Shown in pieces: positions 1 through 6,532 of a stretch of 20,662 bases of DNA (the stretch's first letter is position 1; each line of letters starts with the position of its first letter). A program made the position numbers and the translations under genes. Source of the DNA: Deltaproteobacteria bacterium (GTDB lineage Bacteria > Myxococcota > Polyangia > Haliangiales > Haliangiaceae); contig JAGSPR010000070.1 in the NCBI GenBank assembly GCA_018262455.1, positions 1-20,662 of the forward strand, written 5' to 3'. The notes under the pieces are model-generated. The model was not told the origin of the DNA. It was given only the letters and a program-made list of their open reading frames with translations, and searched no databases.

Positions 1-1
1 C

Positions 2-1567
2 TTCATCGCGATGGAGTACATCGACGGCCCGACGCTCTACCGGCTGACCGAGGCGCTCGCCCGCCGACAGACCCGGATGGATCCGGCCCTCGCCGCCTGG
101 ATCACCGCGAAGATCCTCGAGGGTCTCGACTACGCCCACCGCAAGGGCGAGGGCGTCATCCACCGCGACCTGTCCCCGCGCAACGTGATGCTGTCGCGCG
201 ATGGAGAGGTCAAGCTCGTCGACTTCGGCATCGCCGTCACGCTCGGGTCCGTCGACGACGGCATCGAAGCGCAATCTGCGCCGACGGGATCGTTTCCGTA
301 CATGTCCCCCGAGCAGGTCCGCCGCGAGCCGCTGACGGGCCAGACCGACCTGTTCTCGGTCGGCGTCTTGATGTGGGAGATGCTCGTCGGGCACCGGCTG
401 TTCGCGCGCCCCGATGCCGAGGCCACGCTGGCGGCGGTCACCGATGGCGAGATCCCCCGCCCTTCGGCCGAGCGCCCCGAGATCCCCGCCAAGCTCGACG
501 ACGTCGTGATGCGTGCGCTCGAGCGCGACCAGACCGCGCGCTGGAGCTCCGCTGCCGACATGCTCGCCGCGCTCCAGCGCTACCTCTACGGGCTGGACGA
601 CACGCCGGGGCCGCGCGAGGTTGCCGCGCTCGTTGCGCGCTACTGCCCGCCGGAGAAGCGGCGGATGTCGACCCATGCCGATTCGGTCGTGGAGCGTGGC
701 GACTCGATCCTGGAGCATGCCGAGGGCGCGGCCCCCCCGCCCGAAGGACCGCGGACCGCCGTGCTCGATCGCGCAGACGGCGTCCCGCGCGGCAAGCAGC
801 GCGCCCGCACCCAGACGTTCGCGACCCACGTCGATCTCAAGAACCTGCTCGAGCGCGCCACCCCGCTGCTCCCGATCCCCGCGATCGTCGACGAGCCCCC
901 CGCGGAGCGCGAACCCACCGCGAACCTCGGCACCGCACCCGACCGCGACCCTGCTGGGCCCGTCTCGCGGCCCCCGCCGATCAAGACGCATCCCGAGATG
1001 CCGGAGATCGGGCTCGGTCGGCTCCCGCCGAGCCGCGCGCTGCTCGTGTTCGCCGCGATCGGCGCGATGGTGCTCGGATTCGGCGCGCTCTACGTGTTCT
1101 ACAAGGGGCGAAGCGCGGTGATGCGGCCCGACGCGATGCCGAAGTACGACGCGCCGGACTACGCGTTCGAGCCCGACGCGATCGACCCGCCCGACGCGAT
1201 CGACCTGCCCGATGCGCCCGCGCCCGATGCGCCGGCCGGGCTCGACGCCTCACCGTCGATCGATGCCCGCGGCGAGCCTCCGCACGACGCGGGATCGCAC
1301 CCGAACAGGCCCGATGCAGGCGTCCACCCCGACGCCGCAGCGAGGATCACCGGCACCGCGAAGCTCAAGATCGGCGCGAACCCCTGGGGAGAGATCGAGA
1401 TCGACGGGGTCGCGCGAGGCCGCACGCCGAAGGAGCTCGACGTCCCCGCCGGCCACCATGTCGTCTCCATCATCTACCGCGGCGAGGATCCACCGCTCAA
1501 GAAGACGTTCCCGGTCGACGTCCTGGCCGACGAGACCCGCGAGCTCCAGGCCGACTTCACGAAGTGA
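2..1567 (+). CDS. Ser/Thr protein kinase with transmembrane segment and C-terminal PEGA domain (5'-truncated)
   Basis: The reading frame is open from base 2 and the N-terminal kinase lobe lies outside the window, so the ATG at 11 is internal. The 521 visible residues hold a Hanks-type catalytic core: HRDLSPRN with catalytic Asp56, DFG with Asp74, and an SPE version of the APE motif in GSFPYMSPEQ. A basic and proline-rich juxtamembrane stretch follows, then one hydrophobic helix at about 346-368. The next part carries seven copies of the tripeptide PDA and many other Asp/Pro residues, and a PEGA domain closes the protein (about 451-521, with IEIDGVARGRTP). Known architecture: cytoplasmic kinase, one membrane span, and an outer domain that probably senses or anchors. 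HRDLSP in place of HRDLKP is common in myxobacterial kinases and does not suggest inactivity. The substrate is unknown. It converges on another PEGA gene 32 bp away. The missing glycine loop and VAIK lysine cannot be checked. Confidence 0.93.
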   Translation, partial: FIAMEYIDGPTLYRLTEALARRQTRMDPALAAWITAKILEGLDYAHRKGEGVIHRDLSPRNVMLSRDGEVKLVDFGIAVTLGSVDDGIEAQSAPTGSFPYMSPEQVRREPLTGQTDLFSVGVLMWEMLVGHRLFARPDAEATLAAVTDGEIPRPSAERPEIPAKLDDVVMRALERDQTARWSSAADMLAALQRYLYGLDDTPGPREVAALVARYCPPEKRRMSTHADSVVERGDSILEHAEGAAPPPEGPRTAVLDRADGVPRGKQRARTQTFATHVDLKNLLERATPLLPIPAIVDEPPAEREPTANLGTAPDRDPAGPVSRPPPIKTHPEMPEIGLGRLPPSRALLVFAAIGAMVLGFGALYVFYKGRSAVMRPDAMPKYDAPDYAFEPDAIDPPDAIDLPDAPAPDAPAGLDASPSIDARGEPPHDAGSHPNRPDAGVHPDAAARITGTAKLKIGANPWGEIEIDGVARGRTPKELDVPAGHHVVSIIYRGEDPPLKKTFPVDVLADETRELQADFTK

Positions 1568-1599
1568 GCGCGTGGCACGCTCGCCGGCGGGTGCTCGGG

Positions 1600-2826
1600 T
1601 CACCGCCGCGGCAGGAACGGTCCCGGATCGACGCCGACCACGGGCGACGGCCGCGACGTGCTGGTCGTGACCAGCGTGACGACCGTCCCGACCACCAGGG
1701 CCGCCCCGACGCCGGTCCACAGCCACGGACTGCGGCACAGCTCGCAGCGCTTGCCAGCGGTCCGGCCCGCCCGCTCGGATAGCACCGTCGGTGGATAGCG
1801 CAGCTCGCCCGCGCGCACGGCTTGCCAGGCCGAGCGCGACGCGGCGGCGAGCCCGCTACGATCCCCGAACCCGACCTCGACCACGGCGCTGCAGCGCGCC
1901 GGGATCCCGGCACACCGCTGGACCAGCAGCGTGGGGCCGCCGTGCCGGACGGTGTCCGCGATCACCACGACCTCGTCGAGGTCGGCGTACCGGATCGCCG
2001 CGTCGACCAGCGTCTGCTGCGACGGCTCCGCCAGCCCGAGCTCGCCACCGCCGGCCAATCCCGCGGCCTCGTCGTCGGGTTCGAGCACGAGCGACACCGG
2101 GGCAGCGGCCGGGACGGCGATGCCCTGGACGATGGGCCGATGCAATGGAGCACGCGCGATGATCAGGTGCTGCCCGCGCGTGACCTCGAGGTCGAGCGGC
2201 GCACGCCCGACGTCGGTGCCATCGACCCAGATCGTCGCCCCGGCCGGCATGGTGGTCACCCGCACCCGCTGCATCACCTTCGGCAGCGCCCGCACGGTCT
2301 CGACGGCCTCGACGACGTCAGGCGAGAACTCGGCGAGCGTGATCGGCCGCTCGGGATCGAGCGCGAGCGCCAGCGCGAGCACGGACTGCGACTCCGGCTT
2401 GCGACCGAGGTGACCGAGCACCGCCCCGAGCCGGAGCGCGGCATCGGCGTAGACCTCGGCCCCACCGGGCAGCGCCACCAGCGCCTCGGCCTCGCTGCGA
2501 GCGCTCGCGAGCCGCAGCGCGGAGATCTCGACCGCGACCCGCAGGTAGGCGCGCCAACCCTCGTCCACGAGGTCGCGGACGCGGCGAAACCGCGCGATCG
2601 TGTCGATCGGGACCGATCCCGCGGCAAGGGCGAGCCGCGCCTCGCCGATCGCGTCGGGCACGACGCGCCCCGCCCGGCCCGCCAGGGCATCGGCCATCGC
2701 CGCGCGCGCCGCGGCACGATCGCCGGTGCTCGCGGCGATCACGCCGGCACCATCCGCCATCGCCGGATGCGCGTTCACGAGCACGATCGAGATCGTGAGC
2801 GTCCACGCGACGAGCAGCCCCCTCAC
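1600..2826 (-). CDS. Exported PEGA-domain protein with C-terminal transmembrane helix
   Basis: This is a 408-residue protein with a GTG start. The start is supported because a signal peptide begins immediately (hydrophobic core about residues 4-18, likely cleavage after PAMA, residue 24). Residues 30-180 are alanine-rich, helical and TPR-like without a clear repeat. A PEGA domain follows at about 187-250, with TTMPAGATIWVDGTDVGRAP. The C-terminal half includes a Cys-x-x-Cys (CELC, 361-364) just before a hydrophobic helix (about 367-387) and a short Pro/Arg tail. The family resemblance is to myxobacterial periplasmic PEGA/TPR proteins of unknown function. The hydrophobic helix suggests anchoring in a membrane. 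It converges with the kinase gene, which also ends in a PEGA domain, so a functional link is possible but unproven. No Shine-Dalgarno sequence precedes the GTG; the upstream gap holds a palindrome with a -10-like core. Confidence 0.85.
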   Translation of the reverse strand: MRGLLVAWTLTISIVLVNAHPAMADGAGVIAASTGDRAAARAAMADALAGRAGRVVPDAIGEARLALAAGSVPIDTIARFRRVRDLVDEGWRAYLRVAVEISALRLASARSEAEALVALPGGAEVYADAALRLGAVLGHLGRKPESQSVLALALALDPERPITLAEFSPDVVEAVETVRALPKVMQRVRVTTMPAGATIWVDGTDVGRAPLDLEVTRGQHLIIARAPLHRPIVQGIAVPAAAPVSLVLEPDDEAAGLAGGGELGLAEPSQQTLVDAAIRYADLDEVVVIADTVRHGGPTLLVQRCAGIPARCSAVVEVGFGDRSGLAAASRSAWQAVRAGELRYPPTVLSERAGRTAGKRCELCRSPWLWTGVGAALVVGTVVTLVTTSTSRPSPVVGVDPGPFLPRR

Positions 2827-2828
2827 AC

Positions 2829-2844
2829 CGCGAGTATACTCGCG
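2829..2844. promoter_or_regulatory. 16-bp perfect palindrome, candidate shared divergent leaderless promoter or operator
   Basis: The sequence CGCGAGTATACTCGCG is a perfect 16-bp dyad and fills most of the 20-bp gap between the divergent starts at 2826 (GTG, minus) and 2847 (ATG, plus). Its centre reads TATACT on both strands (2835-2840 plus; 2838-2833 minus), a 5/6 match to the sigma-70 -10 hexamer. Each hexamer ends exactly 6 nt before its start codon, where transcription normally begins, so both mRNAs would be leaderless. No Shine-Dalgarno fits in the gap. I see no convincing -35 on either side. Confidence 0.5.
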
Positions 2845-2846
2845 CC

Positions 2847-3113
2847 ATGTCGTTTCCCTGGTTGGATCGCACGCCTGCTCGAACCGATGGCGCCGATCGC
2901 CGCGCCGCGGTGGCGGCAGCGGAGCTCGCGCAGCGCGCCGCCCTGCTCTACCGCCTCGGGTTCACCGTCGATGTGGCCACCAAGCGGCTGATCGACGGAA
3001 TCGCCTGGGAGTACGAAGCACCGTCGAAAACCAGCGCCCACCAGCGCCCCGCGACGCTGTCCGACAAGGCGATCGCCAAGATCGTCACCGACACGTACGC
3101 CCGGCGTCCCTGA
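2847..3113 (+). CDS. Small hypothetical protein (88 aa)
   Basis: I do not recognise this family. The 88 residues are alanine- and arginine-rich near the N-terminus (ADRRAAVAAAELAQRAALLY) and predicted helical by eye, followed by VDVATKRLIDGIAWEYE and a helical tail. There is no signal peptide, membrane segment or cysteine, so it is likely cytosolic and soluble. The ATG is the first possible start after the divergent palindrome, without a Shine-Dalgarno, which fits a leaderless message. The downstream lipoprotein gene starts 8 bp after its stop, so the two are probably co-transcribed. Compact spacing and a good fit between the divergent promoter and the next gene support that it is a real gene. 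Confidence 0.65.
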   Translation: MSFPWLDRTPARTDGADRRAAVAAAELAQRAALLYRLGFTVDVATKRLIDGIAWEYEAPSKTSAHQRPATLSDKAIAKIVTDTYARRP

Positions 3114-3121
3114 GCCCCCGC

Positions 3122-4057
3122 GTGCACCGCGTCGGGATCGTCCTCCTCGGCATCGCCGCCGGCATCTGCGCCGGCTGTCCAGCCGCGCCAACCGTGCATC
3201 CTGCGCCCCCGGCCCATCAGTTCAAGATGATCGAGCTCGTCGGCGGCTGGCGGTGGATGCTCCGCACCACCGAGGCAGGCACGACCCGCTTCGAAGACGA
3301 GCACTGGCGGTTACGCCCGTCGGGAACCTCGCCGAACCAGCTCGTCGGCCGCTACGTGCGCTCGGTCGAGGTCCGCTCCGATGATCGCCTGCCGTTCCAG
3401 TGCAACCAGCGACCGTGGTACCGACAGCGCGCGGTATTCGACGTCAACATCGACCTGACGCCGACCGGCTTCGTGATCCACGAGACCGACTACCACGCCG
3501 AGCCGAGCCCCTGCGATCACGGGTTCCGCCACGTCGACAGCTACACCGCCCAGCTCGCCGGCGATCGGCTGCTACTGCGCTGGCCGGGTGGCACGCAGAC
3601 GCTCGTCCAGACCGACGAGGAAGCCGGTGCCGAGTTGCCGGTCGAGCCATGGCCCGCCACCCCGACACTCGCCGGCCCGTGGCGATGGGATGCGACCTCG
3701 TACGATGACGATGGCAACATCCGCGACGAGAGCGAGTGGTGGGAGATCGCGAGCCGCACCCAGACGCGGATCGATATCACCTATCGCCGACGCGTCACGG
3801 TCCGCAGCCCGGACGGCAAGCCGATCGCGTGCGCCAACGGCCCGAGCTGGAGCTTCGATGACGCGTACGTGCTCGACGGCCAGCGCGAGGAAGAGCACTG
3901 GCGCTTCCAGGAGCTCGCGGCCGAGCCCGGCAGTCACCCTTGCCTGCAAGCGACGCCGAAGCGCAGCCTCGACGAGGCCACCGCGGAGCAACTCGGGGAC
4001 TACCTGGTCCTCGAGTGGCGCGGCAAGCGCCGCCAGATCCTCTATCGCCCCGAGTAG
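3122..4057 (+). CDS. Putative lipoprotein with two copies of a beta-rich domain
   Basis: The 311-residue product is read from a GTG chosen because a lipoprotein signal follows at once: a hydrophobic stretch (GIVLLGIAAGI) and a lipobox-like CAGC with lipidation at Cys19. Two internal copies of one domain follow, about 41-165 and 184-311. Both open with G-x-WRW, continue through an acidic patch and a charged strand before WR or WE, and end with a matching strand: LAGDRLLLRWPGGTQTLV in copy 1 and LGDYLVLEWRGKRRQILY in copy 2. Conserved cysteines occur in CNQRPW and IACANGPSW. Lipocalin-like beta-barrels are one possibility, but I cannot assign a family or function. Its last 16 bases overlap the 3' end of the opposing phosphorylase gene. 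It probably forms an operon with the 88-aa gene upstream. Confidence 0.78.
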   Translation: MHRVGIVLLGIAAGICAGCPAAPTVHPAPPAHQFKMIELVGGWRWMLRTTEAGTTRFEDEHWRLRPSGTSPNQLVGRYVRSVEVRSDDRLPFQCNQRPWYRQRAVFDVNIDLTPTGFVIHETDYHAEPSPCDHGFRHVDSYTAQLAGDRLLLRWPGGTQTLVQTDEEAGAELPVEPWPATPTLAGPWRWDATSYDDDGNIRDESEWWEIASRTQTRIDITYRRRVTVRSPDGKPIACANGPSWSFDDAYVLDGQREEEHWRFQELAAEPGSHPCLQATPKRSLDEATAEQLGDYLVLEWRGKRRQILYRPE

Positions 4058-5718
4058 GCGACTGCGCGGGTCGTGGCCGCGTGCCCGCCCGAGTAGACCT
4101 CGGCGACGTAGTCTTCGATCATCCGATCGGACGAGAACCGCCACTGCGACATCTTGATGCTCGCGCGCATGATCGCGACCCAGCGCTTGCGATCGCCGTA
4201 GGCGGGCAGCACATCACGGTCGAGGACCTTGTAGAGCAGCGCGCGATCACGCTTGTCGACGCGCAGCTCGTCCTCCTCGTCGAACGCGTCGTCGTCTGGA
4301 TCCGGATCACCGATCTTCCAGCCGGTCACGCCGTGCTCGCAACCTTCCGGCCACCAGCCGTCGAGGATCGACAGGTTCGGGACGCCGTTCATCGCCGCCT
4401 TCATGCCGCTCGTACCCGAGGCCTCGAGTGGACGTCGCGGGTTGTTGAGCCAGATGTCGGTGCCACGCGTCAGCAGCGCGCCGGTGCGCATCTCGTAGTT
4501 CTCGAGAAACACCACGTGCTTCGCGTACTTCTTCGACGCCTGATACAGCTTGCCGACGATCGCCTTGCCGGCGAGATCGCGCGGGTGCGCCTTGCCCGAG
4601 TAGATGATCTGGACGCCGCGATCGAACAGCTTCTTGAGCGCCTTCTCGTCACCGAGGATCAGATCAGCCCGCTTGTACGTCGCGGCACGACGCGCGAACC
4701 CGATCAGCAGCTTGTCCTGCTTGAGCTTGACGCCGGTGCGCTGCGCGATGTCCGCGATCAGCTCGGCCTTCATCGTCTGGTGCGCGGCCCACAGCTCGGT
4801 TTCCTGACGCTCGCGGGGCTTCTCGTCGACCAGCGCCGCGCGGATCCGGGCATCCTGCCAGGTCGGCACGTGGACGCCGTTCGTGATGCTGATGATCGGC
4901 GCCGCGCCGTCGACGTCCTTCCACATCTCGCGCGCGGTCTCGCCGTGGAGCTCGGCGACGCCATTCGCGATCCGGGACAGCCGGAGGCCGGCGACGGTCA
5001 TCGAGAACGGGTCCCCGCCGATCTTCTCGAGCTCGCGATCCGTGAACCCGAGGTCGGCGTCCATCTTCCGCATCAGCGGTAGGTCGTGGACTTCGTTGCC
5101 GGCGGGGACCGGCGTGTGGGTCGTGAACACGACGTGCGGGCGCAGCCGGGCCATCCGATCGAAGAGCTTGGTGCCACCGAACCGCTTCGAGCGCAGCAGC
5201 TCGAGCCCGGCGAACACCGCGTGGCCCTCGTTGAAGTGAAAGACGTCGGTGTCCTCGCCGAGCGCCGCGAGCAGCCGCACGCCGCCGACCCCCAGGACGA
5301 TCTCTTGCGCGAGCCGGTCCTCGCCGCCGCCGCCGTACAGCCGCTGCGTGATCCAGCGGTCGCTCTCGCGCTCGGGCTCGAGCAGGTAGAGCGTCGACTT
5401 GATGAACCGCTCCACCTTCCACGCCCGCAGCGGCACCTTCTTGCCGCGGACCGTGACCTCGACCTTGGTGTCGATCCGACGCACCGCGTCGCGCGGCGTC
5501 TTCGGGTACTGATCCTCGACCGAGCCCCCCTTGCCGATGATCTGGCGCGTGTAACCCTCATCCCAGAGCAGGCCGATGCCGGTCACCGGCGTGCGGAGGT
5601 CGCCAACCGACTTCATGTGGTCCCCGGCCAGGATGCCGAGCCCCCCGGAATAGATCGGAAACGACGGGTCGAGCCCATACTCCATGCAGAAGTACGCGAC
5701 GCGTGGGGACGACAACAT
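4042..5718 (-). CDS. glgP: Alpha-glucan (glycogen) phosphorylase, short GT35 type
   Basis: It cleaves alpha-1,4-glucan with phosphate to release glucose 1-phosphate, in glycogen or maltodextrin turnover in the cytosol. The 558-residue protein starts MLSSPRVAYFCMEYG and shows family landmarks: IYSGGLGILAGDH, FHFNEGHAVF, VVFTTHTPVPAGNE, SITNGVHVPTW, FARRAATYKRADL and the pyridoxal-phosphate site SGTSGMKAAMNG with Lys440. The length fits the short bacterial/archaeal alpha-glucan phosphorylase group (TIGR02094-like), not the 800-residue E. coli type. The ATG at 5718 is favoured over an open extension to 6174, because it begins the conserved domain and has GGAGG at 5727-5731, 8 nt away. That SD can pair in a small GAGG-TCT-CCTC hairpin, a weak sign of translational control. 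The gene stands alone, with the lipoprotein gene overlapping at its end. Confidence 0.95.
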   Translation of the reverse strand: MLSSPRVAYFCMEYGLDPSFPIYSGGLGILAGDHMKSVGDLRTPVTGIGLLWDEGYTRQIIGKGGSVEDQYPKTPRDAVRRIDTKVEVTVRGKKVPLRAWKVERFIKSTLYLLEPERESDRWITQRLYGGGGEDRLAQEIVLGVGGVRLLAALGEDTDVFHFNEGHAVFAGLELLRSKRFGGTKLFDRMARLRPHVVFTTHTPVPAGNEVHDLPLMRKMDADLGFTDRELEKIGGDPFSMTVAGLRLSRIANGVAELHGETAREMWKDVDGAAPIISITNGVHVPTWQDARIRAALVDEKPRERQETELWAAHQTMKAELIADIAQRTGVKLKQDKLLIGFARRAATYKRADLILGDEKALKKLFDRGVQIIYSGKAHPRDLAGKAIVGKLYQASKKYAKHVVFLENYEMRTGALLTRGTDIWLNNPRRPLEASGTSGMKAAMNGVPNLSILDGWWPEGCEHGVTGWKIGDPDPDDDAFDEEDELRVDKRDRALLYKVLDRDVLPAYGDRKRWVAIMRASIKMSQWRFSSDRMIEDYVAEVYSGGHAATTRAVAYSGR

Positions 5719-6013
5719 CGAGGAGACCTCCAAGGCGTTAGACCCTGCCCCGACGCCCTGGGACTCTGCAAGCAAACGCGCGACAAACCCGCGCCACCGT
5801 TGCCAAATACAACGACGTGGCGTTCCGCGACGTCGGCGTAACGCGCGATTCGCGCTGGCAATCCGGGTGGCGGGTCCCCACAAGGAGGACCCGCTCTGCA
5901 GCGTGCCGCCGAGCCTTGCTCGCTGTGGACCGGGCCTGACTTCGAATCCCCGGCGCATCACCCCCCGGTGAGATTTCTGGCCGCAATGTCGGCTGCGAGT
6001 ACACAATGGTGAG
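5719..6013. other. Intergenic region between glgP and smr (divergent), with inverted repeats
   Basis: This 295-bp gap separates divergent genes and must carry the promoters of both, but I see no strong -35/-10 pair. It contains a 7-bp perfect inverted repeat (CGGGTCC 5871-5877 / GGACCCG 5887-5893) and a wider pair (TTGCCA 5800-5805 / TGGCAA 5856-5861). GGTGAGAT occurs twice (5967-5974 and 6008-6015), the second across the smr start. Open frames here are out-of-frame extensions of the flanking genes. Confidence 0.55.
5871..5893. repeat. 7-bp perfect inverted repeat in the glgP-smr gap
   Basis: CGGGTCC at 5871-5877 is followed after 9 bases (CCACAAGGA) by its exact reverse complement GGACCCG at 5887-5893. 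It lies about 150 bp from the glgP start and 120 bp from the smr start. It could be an operator or an RNA hairpin; chance is possible in GC-rich DNA. Confidence 0.4.
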
Positions 6014-6532
6014 ATGAGGTCCAAGCGTCCCCTCGTCTCTCCAGAGGACCAGGCGCTCTTCCTCTCGTCGATCGGCGGCACGCATCCCCTCGACGGCCGA
6101 GATCGCGTCCCGGTCCCACCACCGGCACCCTCGAAGGTGCGAGTGGTCGAGCCGCCTCCACTCGTCAAGCTCACGGTCGAGAGCGACGGCGCGCGCTATG
6201 CGGCCCGCGCTCCCGGAGTCTCGCGCGCCCAGATCACGGAGCTGCGCGCTGGCAAGGTCCACGCCGAAGACACCCTCGATCTACACGGCGACACGGTCGA
6301 GCGCGGACTCCACCGGCTTCGCGAATTCCTCCTGGCCGCGCGACAGCTCCGCCGTTGCGTGCTGATCGTCCACGGCAAGGGACTGCACTCCGAGCACGGC
6401 GCACCGCTGCGCGAGGCAGTGCTCGGCGAGTTGCTCGGCCCGCTGTCAGGTCTCGTCCACGCACTCGCGACCGCGTCGCCCACCGATGGTGGCGAAGGCG
6501 CGACCTACATCCTGCTGCGAGGTCCCCGATGA
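6014..6532 (+). CDS. Smr domain-containing protein
   Basis: The 172-residue protein has a proline-rich, probably flexible N-terminal third and a C-terminal Smr domain (about 85-170). The domain shows TLDLHGDTVERGLHRL with the conserved D-L-H-G (His91), then CVLIVHGKGLHS with HGKG (120-123), and LREAVLGEL before the last strand. Smr domains related to the MutS2 C-terminus are known nucleic-acid nickases or RNA/DNA-binding modules; in bacteria, stand-alone versions such as SmrB act on mRNA at collided ribosomes. Which role applies here is not visible. The ATG at 6014 is used; an ATG at 6006 is in another frame. Its stop overlaps the start of dacB (ATGA at 6529-6532), which implies translational coupling with a cell-wall enzyme. 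Confidence 0.88.
   Translation: MRSKRPLVSPEDQALFLSSIGGTHPLDGRDRVPVPPPAPSKVRVVEPPPLVKLTVESDGARYAARAPGVSRAQITELRAGKVHAEDTLDLHGDTVERGLHRLREFLLAARQLRRCVLIVHGKGLHSEHGAPLREAVLGELLGPLSGLVHALATASPTDGGEGATYILLRGPR

Noticed and set aside
1568..1599. CGCCGGCG palindrome (1582-1589) between convergent genes as terminator
   Set aside because: An 8-bp self-complementary GC run is common at this base composition and leaves no usable loop.
373..1782. Long second-frame open reading frame inside the kinase gene
   Set aside because: Arg/Ala-rich translation without domains, fully explained by the third-position GC of the kinase frame.
5941..5947. TTCGAAT, like a tRNA T-loop, as sign of a tRNA remnant
   Set aside because: Flanking bases do not form a T-stem and no acceptor or anticodon arm is present.
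5719..6174. Open extension of glgP to a far upstream ATG
   Set aside because: The extra 150 residues are low-complexity, overlap the smr gene on the other strand, and the ATG at 5718 has a good SD and begins the conserved domain.
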